From Mucilaginibacter lacusdianchii (GTDB taxonomy: Bacteria; Bacteroidota; Bacteroidia; Sphingobacteriales; Sphingobacteriaceae), in contig NZ_WSRW01000009.1 of the NCBI RefSeq assembly GCF_009770985.1, forward strand, positions 1 to 46,761: a DNA stretch of 46,761 nt, read 5' to 3'. Position 1 is the stretch's first letter; the number at the start of each line of letters is the position of its first letter. The notes beneath the pieces are model-generated. The model did not search any database. It worked only from the letters and a program-made list of their open reading frames with translations, and was not told the DNA's origin. Positions 8,709 through 17,909 of this stretch are shown in pieces. The position numbers and the translations under genes are program-made.

Positions 8709-9239
8709 ATGGAAAATGTATTTTTCGAAAATTGGCAAAGTATAGGACGAACCTGTATTGTAGGCGTTCTGGCGTACTTTTCACTGATTCTTATGCTTAG
8801 AATCTCAGGCAAACGGACGCTTTCCCAAATGAAGGAATTCGACTTTATTGTCACTGTAGCTTTAGGCTCTACCCTAGCCACTGTACTGCTCAACAAGAGT
8901 ATCACGCTACTGGATGGCGTAACAGGCTTAGGCTTATTAATTCTGTTGCAGTATCTTTTAGCTGCCTGGTCTGTGCGCTCAAAAACGTTCTCTAAAATAA
9001 TCAGCTCTGAGCCGACACTGATCTTCTTCAAAGGAGACTTTTTACCGGAAGCCTTACGGAAAGAACGCGTGACAGAAAATGAGGTACGCTCCGTTTTAAG
9101 AAGCCAGAAGATTAATTCACTCGATGATGTAGAAGCTGTAGTGATGGAATCTAATGGCCAGTTTAGCGTGGTTCCCAAGGCCGTACCTGCAAACCAACGG
9201 TCTACATTAGCTGGTGTAAAATACCCGAAGGATGCCTGA
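8709..9239 (+). CDS. YetF/DUF421-family membrane protein
   Basis: 176 residues. Three TM helices (about 13-32, 45-62, 65-85) include the family motifs LMLRISGKRTLSQM and FDFIVTVALGSTLA. The cytoplasmic DUF421 domain (about 95-170) contains PTLIFFKGDF and the helical RVTENEVRSVLR. This matches the Bacillus YetF/YcaP family, dimeric inner-membrane proteins of uncertain role linked to envelope or spore integrity. It is the only plus-strand gene in the stress block and is divergent from the DUF2254 gene, so the pair probably shares a promoter region. Confidence 0.88.
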   Translation: MENVFFENWQSIGRTCIVGVLAYFSLILMLRISGKRTLSQMKEFDFIVTVALGSTLATVLLNKSITLLDGVTGLGLLILLQYLLAAWSVRSKTFSKIISSEPTLIFFKGDFLPEALRKERVTENEVRSVLRSQKINSLDDVEAVVMESNGQFSVVPKAVPANQRSTLAGVKYPKDA

Positions 9240-9393
9240 TTTCGAAATAGCTTTGTGCCTTAGGTTAGACCCGCAATCTTATTTTGTTTCCGGTAATTCT
9301 CACTTTCATGGTTCGATTGACTGAGTAGGTCTCTATGGCAACGGCTGCGTATTAATAAAGATTAGATACCAACTTTAAACAATATAACTTAAC

Positions 9394-9864
9394 CTATTTA
9401 ATCCGATGAAAAGTCATCGTACGGCCAATAAATTTAACATGCCAGTAACCGCGTACCTTGAGCAGGCCGTTTTTATTGATGGCGGCAGAGGCATTCCATA
9501 CTTTGCCATGTTTTGAGTCGTATACTTTACCATCTTCCCAGGTACCACTACTGGCGTTATATTTCAAGCCGCTTAAGATGCTCATCCCTAAAATAGTCCG
9601 GTTTCGTAATGCGGGGTCTGGATTCCTTTTATCCTTCCAGTAGCTCATGGGCTTGCCCTCGGTGTCACTAAACCATATAATTTTTGCTCTAAAATCTTGC
9701 TTTTCGGTGTAAACCTGAATACGAAGCGTTTTCTCCTTATTCTCCCATTTACCGCATATTCTTTCACGCGCAGAAGTGTGCTGCGCTTTTATAGCTGAGC
9801 TTGAAAAAAGTATAAGAAAACAAATAAGATAAAGGTTTAGTAGTGAGCGCTGCGATAGAATCAT
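9394..9864 (-). CDS. DUF2147 secreted protein
   Basis: 156 residues with a signal peptide (1-28, ending IKAQ). The mature part matches the DUF2147 beta-barrel pattern: GKWENKEKTLRIQVY, RAKIIWF, DKRNPDPALRNRTILGMSILSGL, GTWEDGKVYDSKHGKVW and LKVRGYWHVKFIGRTMTFHR. Members are periplasmic or secreted lipocalin-like proteins of unknown ligand. It is the last gene of the minus-strand run permease-mscS-usp-DUF2147 and starts 10 bases after the universal stress gene stops, so cotranscription is very likely. Confidence 0.88.
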   Translation of the reverse strand: MILSQRSLLNLYLICFLILFSSSAIKAQHTSARERICGKWENKEKTLRIQVYTEKQDFRAKIIWFSDTEGKPMSYWKDKRNPDPALRNRTILGMSILSGLKYNASSGTWEDGKVYDSKHGKVWNASAAINKNGLLKVRGYWHVKFIGRTMTFHRIK

Positions 9865-9874
9865 ATCTTTTGCA

Positions 9875-10789
9875 TTAGTGATTTAACCGAACCCGTCGCC
9901 TATGTACCATGCGAAGCGTTCGGCGCTGATTTTTTGAAGCTTGAACGGTTTGAATGCAAAGAACTGCGGCTTCCGGATTACGTATCATTTTTTGCGTAAA
10001 GCCACCTAAAAAGAACTCACTGATACTTCGGCGTGTATTAGCCTCAATTACAACTAGATCTGCCACTTCTTCCCTACATACAGTGATTAAAGAGCTTGCC
10101 GGGTCGCCCGTGCGTATGTGTTTAGTTCTTACCGACTTTGCCGACCTACGCAACGACGCCCGAATACGATCCGAAAAAGTACTGATACGGCTAATTACGT
10201 CGGCATCGTTATTTTGCGCCAAGGTTACTACAGCTACTTCTGCGTTATTCTTTTCTGCAATCTGCTGGGCTAAGGGAAGCTTTCCCAAAGATAAGCCGTC
10301 GCTTTGCACGGGGTAGATGATTCGCTGAAAGGCATTGACTTCTTTATTGGCGGGAACAGTTAGCACGTGGCAAGGTGCGGATTTAAGGATTTGATAAGGC
10401 AGCGTATCATACAAATAGAAGGCAGTACTAATATCTGTTGCCATACCCACTACAATCAGATCGATATCCTGCTTATCTGCCCATTCGCAAATAATCGCAG
10501 AACGATTACCATTAGCGGTATGAATGCGGCAACGGACGTTGTAATCAGCAATAACATGATAGGCCATCTGCTCCAGCGCATCAACATCTTTGATAACAGC
10601 TTCCTGTAACATCGGCTGAAGCATAGTTAACTGTCCTCTTTGCGGGTAGTAGAGCATAACATCCTGCACATATAACAGATGGAGCGTGGCATCATGCCGC
10701 GTAGCCATCCTGACCGCAGTATTTAAAGCATTCAGCGAAGTGTCTGAAAAATCGACTGGAACCAAAATATTTTTGATGATCGTTTTCAT
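9875..10789 (-). CDS. Tandem universal stress protein (UspA family)
   Basis: 304 residues holding two Usp domains. The first (about 5-147) opens with ILVPVDFSDTSLNALNTA and ends near HVLTVP; the second (about 155-280) ends with AAVLCIQT. The usual ATP-binding G-x2-G-x9-G-S motif is degraded in both halves (VVGMATDIS and VIEANTRRSISEFFLGGF), so ATP binding is doubtful. Tandem Usp proteins of about 280-300 residues are typical of Bacteroidota. The C-terminal 20 residues are strongly basic (RR repeats), an unusual tail that could bind nucleic acid or membrane. It sits between mscS and DUF2147 in one minus-strand unit. Confidence 0.9.
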   Translation of the reverse strand: MKTIIKNILVPVDFSDTSLNALNTAVRMATRHDATLHLLYVQDVMLYYPQRGQLTMLQPMLQEAVIKDVDALEQMAYHVIADYNVRCRIHTANGNRSAIICEWADKQDIDLIVVGMATDISTAFYLYDTLPYQILKSAPCHVLTVPANKEVNAFQRIIYPVQSDGLSLGKLPLAQQIAEKNNAEVAVVTLAQNNDADVISRISTFSDRIRASLRRSAKSVRTKHIRTGDPASSLITVCREEVADLVVIEANTRRSISEFFLGGFTQKMIRNPEAAVLCIQTVQASKNQRRTLRMVHRRRVRLNH

Positions 10790-10898
10790 ACTTAGTAATT
10801 TTAATGGTTTAAAAAAGCGATAAGAATTACGCTGGTGAGGTAGATTTTAATATACAAAAAATAAACCAAAGGGCCAAATCACTTAGCCGGATATCGAT

Positions 10899-11777
10899 TT
10901 AAGGCTTCATTTCGCTTAACGGAACACCACCTTTAATGCCAAAATCAAGTGTTCTAATCGGGAAAGGAATCATAATATCGTTTGCATCATACGCCTTCTT
11001 AATGCGCATAATAGCATCACTGCCTACCTGCAGGTAAGCCGGTTGCTCTGGTGAATTAACCCATAAGCGAATAACAAAGTTGATGGAGCTGTCTGCAAAT
11101 TCCTGATAAAACATGGTCGTTTCCAAATCCGGACAGAGTCCAGGCATATCTGTCAACGCGTCTAACGTAATGCTTTTAACTTTTTCCAGATCTTCGCCAT
11201 ACGAAATACCAATATTCAGATCAAACCTCCTTTTACCCAGCATCGAAAAGTTTTCAATAGGATTTTGAAAAACATCTTTGTTGGGCACAATTACCATCGG
11301 CCCCTGAAAGGTTCGCAATATGGTATCCCGCAGATTAATTTCTTCTACCTTACCCATAAAATCTTTAATTCTGACAATGTCACCCACATAAAGCGGACGC
11401 CGTACGGAAAGAAAGATACCCGACATAAAGTTAGCTGCGATATCCTGAAAGGCAAAAGCTAGTGCTAAGCCAACAATACCGGCACCGGCCAAAATTGATG
11501 TAACGGCTTTGTCGAGCTTAAGCACGCTCAGGGCAATGAAAATAACGATGCCCAGTAAAAAAATATAAATTAAGGAGCCAAAAAGGTTATCAAGCGTCTG
11601 ATTATGAATGAATCTACGTAGTACATTTTTAAGCGCATTACTTAGTTTCTTGGCCACAAAAAAGCCGACTACTAATATAAGTGCGGCCAAAGCGATGTTG
11701 GGCAATAGCCTGACCAGATCGCGTAGCCATAACGTTAGTTTATCGAGGATGAGTTTCGAAGCATGATTGATATCCAT
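10899..11777 (-). CDS. mscS: Small-conductance mechanosensitive channel MscS
   Basis: 292 residues, the standard MscS length. Three TM helices: TM1 (about 25-45), TM2 (about 68-88) and the pore TM3 with its AG-rich face (ILAGAGIVGLALAFAFQDIAANFMSG). A beta domain follows with DIVRIKDFMGKVEEINLRDT and VPNKDVFQNPIENFS, then the C-terminal alpha/beta cage. All family hallmarks are intact. It opens under hypo-osmotic tension to release solutes. It begins 17 bases after the stop of the APC permease, so the two are probably made together, pairing solute uptake with emergency release. It is unrelated in architecture to the 628-residue channel at 2-4 kb apart from the channel core. Confidence 0.95.
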   Translation of the reverse strand: MDINHASKLILDKLTLWLRDLVRLLPNIALAALILVVGFFVAKKLSNALKNVLRRFIHNQTLDNLFGSLIYIFLLGIVIFIALSVLKLDKAVTSILAGAGIVGLALAFAFQDIAANFMSGIFLSVRRPLYVGDIVRIKDFMGKVEEINLRDTILRTFQGPMVIVPNKDVFQNPIENFSMLGKRRFDLNIGISYGEDLEKVKSITLDALTDMPGLCPDLETTMFYQEFADSSINFVIRLWVNSPEQPAYLQVGSDAIMRIKKAYDANDIMIPFPIRTLDFGIKGGVPLSEMKP

Positions 11778-11794
11778 AATAGATTGTATCTCGT

Positions 11795-13540
11795 TTACAT
11801 AATTAACCTTACACCGCCTAGTTCTGAAACGTGGTATGGAAACTTATTACTGGGTGAACCAATGAACATAAAGTTCTTAGGTATATTCCACTGCTGCGAA
11901 AGGCGGTCAATAATTTCGGGGCCAAACTGGCCTTCTATTTCGACAAAATCAATATCAATATCGGGATAGGCTCTATCTAAAACTTCAATGTCTTTTTTGA
12001 GATGATCATTGTTACTGGAAGCATTAGCTACATGCACAATTTTGAGCCGCTTGGTTGCTTCGTTATCTTCCACATAAATCATCACCCGATTAAGGATAGC
12101 TACGTTATCGCCGCGTGTAAAAAACACCAGTTCCTGCGCATTGATGTTGACTAAAACTCTGTAGGGCCTTATCACACTTACAATGAGCTGCTTTAAAGGT
12201 TTGCCAAGGTAATTAGTGGCATAAATAAGCCACCTGATAATCCGCGCCCTATTTAGCATAATTAAGATAAACAGCACGGCAGGAATCAGGTATTTGATAA
12301 ACACATAAAACGATGGTAGATTGAGCTCCATATTACCCAAAAAAGCAGCGACGATAAAACCGATCGCTAAAACAACGGACAATACGGAAGCCCGCTCTGG
12401 CCGGGGCAGCTTTTCACGTTTAACCTTCAATAATAAATTACCTAATCCGAACAAAGCCATTACCATCAGAAAAGAAAACGTGTAAACGCCCGCCAGGTTT
12501 CCCAGATCTCCTCCGGTTACCAGCAAAATGGATATGCACAAAAGAAAGAAGCCAATAACAATGCGGTAATTTACGCCTCTGCGGTTTTGGGCCAGGAAGA
12601 AATTAGGCAGTATCCTGTCAAGGGTTAGCCGCTCGGCAAGCCCGGTTACACCCACATATGAGGTTAGCACGGCACCACTGAGCACCAATACGGCATCTAT
12701 AGAAATGATGTAACTGAGCCAGTTGCCACCGGCCCTTTGTCCCATTACAGACAAGAGTGACTCCTGGTGACTGCTGATTTCTCCCATGGGCAACACGGCC
12801 AAAGCCAGCAGGGCGATTGCCGGATTAAAAAAACTGACCACCCGCCACATATTGCGCAGTGTTTTGGGAAATACACCTTGCTTTTGCTCCTCCACAAAAT
12901 TAGCGGAACTCTCAAAGCCTGAAATGCCCAGCATGGCAGCGGAGAAGCCGAGAAATAACGCGTTTATGATCCCACCGGAGGTTACGGGCAGATGCCAGTT
13001 GGCAGTAAATACTTCAGTGCCGTTATGAAACACAAACCAGCATCCCATGAGCACGAGTAAGGACAGCGAAGCCACATGGGTTATAAAGATGATTACTGCA
13101 ACAAATGCTGACTCGCCGATGCCAATAATGGTCAGCATCATAAAAATCAGCAGTATCATTACGGTGGCGGGTATAAGCGGCAGATCGTGCACGATATCAT
13201 GAAAATAAAACATGGCCTCGTATGCCGATATCACGGCCGTTGCCATGTAAGACAAAATGGTAAGGCAAGCCGCGAAAGAAGCAGTACGCTTAGAGGCGGT
13301 ATTGAGCAATACGTTGTACGCACCGCCATTTAACGGTAGTGCACCCACCACCTCACCATAAATTTTCCGGAAAAGAAAAAGTACAAAGGCTACCATCAGC
13401 AGCGAAATCCAGGCATACTGCCCGGCATAGCCAATGGTCAGTGCAGAAACGTAAAGACACGAGGAACTGATATCATTTCCACATATAGCGGTTGCCTGTA
13501 GCTCGTTTAGTTTGTGCAGCGTAATATTCTTTGTACTCAT
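11795..13540 (-). CDS. APC-superfamily permease with C-terminal soluble domain
   Basis: 581 residues. About twelve TM helices fill residues 20-440, including the APC-type substrate region in TM6 (GISGFESSANFVEEQK) and the early LPLNGGAYNVLLNTASKRT segment. Residues about 450-581 form a soluble alpha/beta domain (NINAQELVFFTRGDNVAIL, RLKIVHVANASS, DIDIDFVEIEGQFGPEII) resembling a degenerate Usp-like sensor. APC permeases import amino acids or related cations; the substrate is not readable. It heads the unit permease-mscS-usp-DUF2147. The attached domain plus the neighbouring usp gene suggests transport tuned to stress. Confidence 0.85.
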   Translation of the reverse strand: MSTKNITLHKLNELQATAICGNDISSSCLYVSALTIGYAGQYAWISLLMVAFVLFLFRKIYGEVVGALPLNGGAYNVLLNTASKRTASFAACLTILSYMATAVISAYEAMFYFHDIVHDLPLIPATVMILLIFMMLTIIGIGESAFVAVIIFITHVASLSLLVLMGCWFVFHNGTEVFTANWHLPVTSGGIINALFLGFSAAMLGISGFESSANFVEEQKQGVFPKTLRNMWRVVSFFNPAIALLALAVLPMGEISSHQESLLSVMGQRAGGNWLSYIISIDAVLVLSGAVLTSYVGVTGLAERLTLDRILPNFFLAQNRRGVNYRIVIGFFLLCISILLVTGGDLGNLAGVYTFSFLMVMALFGLGNLLLKVKREKLPRPERASVLSVVLAIGFIVAAFLGNMELNLPSFYVFIKYLIPAVLFILIMLNRARIIRWLIYATNYLGKPLKQLIVSVIRPYRVLVNINAQELVFFTRGDNVAILNRVMIYVEDNEATKRLKIVHVANASSNNDHLKKDIEVLDRAYPDIDIDFVEIEGQFGPEIIDRLSQQWNIPKNFMFIGSPSNKFPYHVSELGGVRLIM

Positions 13541-13770
13541 GTATCAGCAGTTATACTGTTTTGGATATTTAAGTATGACTAGCATTCATACAAATAAAAA
13601 AGGAAGAAGTTGATCCGTTATATGCGCTAAAGCATCGGTTCAATTCTTCCCATCGTATTTCTGCTAACATGCTTTTCATGCTAACGGTAATTTTTACGGT
13701 GTTTGGCGGCACTGTTGACAAGCATCTTTTCCATCCGCCTCTATCACATCAATTCACTTGAATGTTTCGA

Positions 13771-14013
13771 TTATGCAGAGTGATGGGCTTGCTTATCTGA
13801 TTTGCTGACAGCGGCGTAATAAAAAACCGCTCCCAGCCCAATCAACACAGCACCCATAAATACAGGTATTTTCGGCGTCCATCCACCAAACATGGTGGTA
13901 TACTCTACGCTACCGCCGGTATCAACACTGTTCGACTTCGTTTTAAAAAGAAAATTGCTACCTATTAACAATACCAAACCTACTGTTGCCAAAATAATAC
14001 TGAACCTTTTCAT
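13771..14013 (-). CDS. Small two-TM membrane protein (paralogue of the one at 4.3 kb)
   Basis: 80 residues with TM1 (about 4-22), a polar loop TKSNSVDTGG, a Trp/Pro motif (GGWTPKIPVF) and TM2 (about 50-70), followed by a short polar tail ending in HHSA. It shares arrangement and several positions with the 70-residue protein at 4333-4545. It lies 230 bases upstream of the permease unit on the same strand and marks the right edge of the stress block. Function unknown. Confidence 0.75.
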   Translation of the reverse strand: MKRFSIILATVGLVLLIGSNFLFKTKSNSVDTGGSVEYTTMFGGWTPKIPVFMGAVLIGLGAVFYYAAVSKSDKQAHHSA

Positions 14014-14582
14014 AACTAATTTTTCTAAGTATTTGAATTATTAAACCCCTTGTCTGGGTTAACGGATCAGCATAAATAGTATGGTACCGGGAAAATTGTG
14101 ACAGATATACTTCACCACACGCAGCAGAACCCGCAAACACGACAATCGATTAGACAACATGCTGTTCTCAACTATTGTTTTTCATAGTTGATTTTACTGC
14201 CACATATGGTTGTGCGAAAGGTCAGGTTTCTTTCGATTCGTTATACACTTATTTTTACAAACCCTGTAAAATACTAACAGCACCGCGCGATAATTTTTTG
14301 AGCATAACTTTTTTTGACGCAAAAAGCAAAAGCTCTTTCAAATCAATTAACATAACACGTCAACATCTCAAGGATAAGTAATTAAAAGGATCCGAAACTA
14401 AATGGCTATACCGCCGCATCTTTCAAAGCGCTATACGCCATTTGCGAAAATGCCTTTATTCTCTGTCAATCTTTTGATGTATCGTTTTTAACATTAAAGT
14501 AGGTTAACATACTCTTCACATAGCGCCGATAGATTTGCAGGCAGTCTATAACAACACTCAATGCTTAACTAATTGGATTAAC
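14014..14582. other. Long leader region upstream of susC
   Basis: 569 bases without a supported gene. It contains a small hairpin with TCAACTAT/ATAGTTGA arms (14168-14175 and 14184-14191), AT-rich sequence, and the susC promoter element at 14530. No ECF sigma or anti-sigma gene lies directly upstream of the SusC gene, unlike many such loci, so control must come from elsewhere. Confidence 0.5.
14530..14537 (+). promoter_or_regulatory. -7 promoter element of the susC-susD operon
   Basis: TAGATTTG fits TAnnTTTG and lies 45 bases before the chosen ATG of susC, leaving a leader of about 40 nucleotides. No good -33 TTTG is present about 19 bases upstream, so an activator may be needed. An in-frame TTG at 14535 overlaps this element, which argues against using it as start. 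Confidence 0.5.
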
Positions 14583-17500
14583 ATGGAAAAAACTTTACTG
14601 CTTAAGCTTAAAGTAATAGCCTGCACATCTGTTGCGCTTTTGTACGCAAACGCAATTCCGGTGCAGGCTTTTGCAACTGCAACTCTAAACAATGCTGCCA
14701 GTTTGGTACACAAACAAGAGCCCGGAGCAATTACCGGCAAGGTAGTTGACGAGAAAGGCGAGCCGTTGCCTGGCGCTACTATATTTGTTAAAGAGCTAAA
14801 CAAAACAACAATGGTTGGCGCAGATGGAACCTTTAGAATAAATGTTCCTCCAGGCACCTATAATCTTACTGTAAGCTTTGTATCGTATACTACTTTAACT
14901 CTAAATAAAATAGTAGTAAAAGATGGGGCAAGCGCACCCCTAAATATTATATTGAAAGCTGAAACCGGTAGCTTAAACGAGGTAATTGTGGTGGGTTATG
15001 GCACGCAAAAAAGAGCTAATGCTACTGGTGCAGTAGATCAGATCTCGGCTAAAAATATCGAGAACAGACCTATTACCAACCTAACACAGGGCCTTCAGGG
15101 TTTAATTCCCAACCTTAACCTTAAAATGATGGATGGTAAGCCAACGCAGTCGCCCAGCTACAACATCAGGGGTACCACTTCTATCGGCCAGGGCGGTAGT
15201 GCACTGATTTTGATTGATGGTTTTGAAGGTGACCCAAGCTTACTAAACCCCAATGATATTGAAACCGTATCTGTTTTGAAGGATGCAGCCTCTGCTGCTA
15301 TATATGGCGCGAGAGGAGTTTTCGGCGTTGTGCTGATTACCACAAAAAAAGGACAGAAGGGACAAACCAATGTAACTTACAGTTCCAATTTTGCACTTAA
15401 ATCTCCGGTAACCAGGCCCGACTTTGTAACTGATGGTTATACCTGGGCTAAGATGTTTTCTGAAGCATTTGTTAATGGTGACGGTGCATTCCCTCAGAAT
15501 GCAAATAAAACACAGAAATTTTCACAAGCTTATCTTGATGAATTTAAGAGAAGAGTTGAATCTGGCCAGCCTTATAACCAAATTGAAGTAAACCCAACTA
15601 CCGGTGAGTATACTTACTATGGAAGCACTGATTATTATAAAGCCCTTTACAAAGATCATACAACTGCTTTTGAAAACAACCTTTCGGTAAGCGGCGGTAG
15701 CGATAAAGCAACATTTCTTGTTTCGGGCCGGATGCTTAACCAAGCGGGCATGTTCAGGTATAACAGTGATGATTATGACATGAAAAACCTGCGTGCCAGA
15801 GGCTCCATACAGGTTTTTCCATGGTTAAGTATCGAAAACAATGCTGATTACTCCATCATGAATTACCACAACCCAATTAATGTTGGCGAAGGTGGTGGTA
15901 TATGGAGAAACATTGCAGACGAGGGAAAACCGACTATGCCGATCTTTAACCCGGATGGCTCTCTGACATTTGCTGCCGCATATACAGTGGGCGATTTCAT
16001 ATACGGAAAAAATGGTTTTGATACCCGCCGGGAAGTGTTTAGAAATATAACCGGACTAAGAAGTAATTTCTTTAAAAACAAGCTTCGTGTTAATGCCGAC
16101 TTTACTTTCCGGAATACAGACGATAACAGGGAACAACGAAGAGTACAGGTGCCTTACAGCAACTTTAAGGGTGTTACTGCTTATGTAGGTACTACTACTA
16201 ATGACTTATCTTTCGATCTGCGTGAAACAAGATACTTGGCAACCAACCTTTACGCAGAGTATGAAAACCATTTTGGAGCTGATCATTACTTGAAGGCAAT
16301 GGCCGGTTACAACTATGAGCAGTCTACCTACAACCGGGTATTTGTACAGCGTAACGGTATCATTTTCGAGGATGCCACAGATCTTAATCTTGCTTTGGGC
16401 CAAGGTATTAACACCGGTGGAGGCTATGAGCAATGGGTAATCAAAGGAGGGTTTTCAAGATTAAATTACTCATTCAAAGACCGTTACCTTTTGGAGGTAA
16501 ACGCACGTTACGATGGTTCTTCCAAATTTCCGACTAGTCAGCAATATGGGTTTTTCCCATCTGTTTCCGCAGGCTGGAGAATCAATAGCGAACCGTTCTG
16601 GAAGGTTTCAGATAAACTGATTTCAGATTTAAAATTGAGAGCATCTTATGGCTCATTGGGTAATGGCAATATTGCCTCTTATCAGTTTCTTGACAATTTC
16701 GTTGTTAGCCAATCAGGCGTAATACTAAACGGGTCAAGGCCTCAAACCACCCGTATACCAGCAGTATTGCCCGAAAACCTTACCTGGGAAACATCTACAA
16801 CAACCAACGTTGGTTTGGATCTGACCATGCTGTCTGGCCGCTTAAGCTTTGCTGGTGACGCCTACATACGTAAAACTACCAATATGTTCACTTTTGGACT
16901 TACCCCCCCAGCCGTATTTGGTGCCGACCCTCCAAAAGGTAACTATGCCGACTTAACCACTCGTGGTTGGGAAATTTCATTAGCATGGAATGACCGGATT
17001 GGTAGCGGTAAAAACCCCTTCAGCTATAATGTAAGGCTTACCCTTGCTGATAACAAAACAAAGATTGACAAGTACAACAACCCTGATAAGCTGTTAAGCG
17101 ATTATTACGAAGGGCAGACACTGGGCGAAATTTGGGGTTATGAAACCGAAGGCTTTTTTATTGATGCTGCCGATATTGCATCACACGCCAAACAAGATCC
17201 GCAAATGAGGGCATCGCCAACAGGCTTATGGTTCCCCGGCGATATTAAATTACGCGACCTAAACGGCGACGGCTTTATCAACGTTGGTGAAAACAAAGTG
17301 GGCAAATCGGGCGACCGACGGATTATCGGAAACTCTGCGCCAAGATACTTGTATGGTATCAACCTCGGTGCAAACTGGCATAATTTCTCGTTCTCTACTT
17401 TTTTTCAGGGTGTAGGCAAGCAACAATGGTACCCGAGCACCGAAACGGAGATGTTTTGGGGCCAATACAATCGTCCGTATAATAACATTCCTAAATTTCA

Positions 17501-17891
17501 TTTAGGTAATATGTGGACGCCTGAAAATACGGATGCTTACTTCCCAAGAACAATGTCAAGAGCAGCTTCGAGCAATACCAACCGTACTTTGGGCGTAGCC
17601 CAAACGCGTTATCTGCAAAACGTTGCTTATCTGCGTTTAAAAAACTTACAGATAGGATACACACTGCCTACAAAATGGGTAAACCGCATAGGTGTACGTA
17701 ATGCTAAAATATTCTTCTCGGGTGAAAACCTGTTTACTTATTCTCCGATGTACAAAATAGTTAAAAACACCATTGACGTAGAAAACGCTGTACCTTCAGA
17801 TCAGGATATCAATGTAAATAGCACAAACGGCGATGGGTATAATTACCCGATATTGAAAAGTTACTCACTAGGATTAAACGTTAGTTTTTAA
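14583..17891 (+). CDS. SusC/RagA-family TonB-dependent outer-membrane transporter
   Basis: About 1102 residues from ATG 14583, typical for SusC. A signal peptide is followed by a carboxypeptidase-regulatory-like domain (ITGKVVDEKGEPLPGATIFVK), the SusC linker (LNEVIVVGYGTQKRANATGAV), a plug (TQGLQGLIPNL, YNIRGTTSIGQGGSALILIDG, SVLKDAASAAIYGARGVFGVVLITTKKG) and a 22-strand barrel ending LGLNVSF. With its SusD partner it forms a lidded importer for an oligomeric nutrient, driven by TonB. susD follows after 18 bases, and a secreted phosphodiesterase gene lies 150 bases further on, hinting at a phosphoester-containing substrate. There is no STN signalling domain, so it does not itself signal to a FecR-type anti-sigma factor. 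Confidence 0.95.
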   Translation: MEKTLLLKLKVIACTSVALLYANAIPVQAFATATLNNAASLVHKQEPGAITGKVVDEKGEPLPGATIFVKELNKTTMVGADGTFRINVPPGTYNLTVSFVSYTTLTLNKIVVKDGASAPLNIILKAETGSLNEVIVVGYGTQKRANATGAVDQISAKNIENRPITNLTQGLQGLIPNLNLKMMDGKPTQSPSYNIRGTTSIGQGGSALILIDGFEGDPSLLNPNDIETVSVLKDAASAAIYGARGVFGVVLITTKKGQKGQTNVTYSSNFALKSPVTRPDFVTDGYTWAKMFSEAFVNGDGAFPQNANKTQKFSQAYLDEFKRRVESGQPYNQIEVNPTTGEYTYYGSTDYYKALYKDHTTAFENNLSVSGGSDKATFLVSGRMLNQAGMFRYNSDDYDMKNLRARGSIQVFPWLSIENNADYSIMNYHNPINVGEGGGIWRNIADEGKPTMPIFNPDGSLTFAAAYTVGDFIYGKNGFDTRREVFRNITGLRSNFFKNKLRVNADFTFRNTDDNREQRRVQVPYSNFKGVTAYVGTTTNDLSFDLRETRYLATNLYAEYENHFGADHYLKAMAGYNYEQSTYNRVFVQRNGIIFEDATDLNLALGQGINTGGGYEQWVIKGGFSRLNYSFKDRYLLEVNARYDGSSKFPTSQQYGFFPSVSAGWRINSEPFWKVSDKLISDLKLRASYGSLGNGNIASYQFLDNFVVSQSGVILNGSRPQTTRIPAVLPENLTWETSTTTNVGLDLTMLSGRLSFAGDAYIRKTTNMFTFGLTPPAVFGADPPKGNYADLTTRGWEISLAWNDRIGSGKNPFSYNVRLTLADNKTKIDKYNNPDKLLSDYYEGQTLGEIWGYETEGFFIDAADIASHAKQDPQMRASPTGLWFPGDIKLRDLNGDGFINVGENKVGKSGDRRIIGNSAPRYLYGINLGANWHNFSFSTFFQGVGKQQWYPSTETEMFWGQYNRPYNNIPKFHLGNMWTPENTDAYFPRTMSRAASSNTNRTLGVAQTRYLQNVAYLRLKNLQIGYTLPTKWVNRIGVRNAKIFFSGENLFTYSPMYKIVKNTIDVENAVPSDQDINVNSTNGDGYNYPILKSYSLGLNVSF

Positions 17892-17909
17892 TCATAAAAA
17901 GCTATTAAG

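Noticed and set aside
14168..14191. Hairpin in the susC leader as a riboswitch.
   Set aside because: Only 8 weak AT-rich pairs and about 400 bases upstream of the start; no conserved riboswitch core could be seen.
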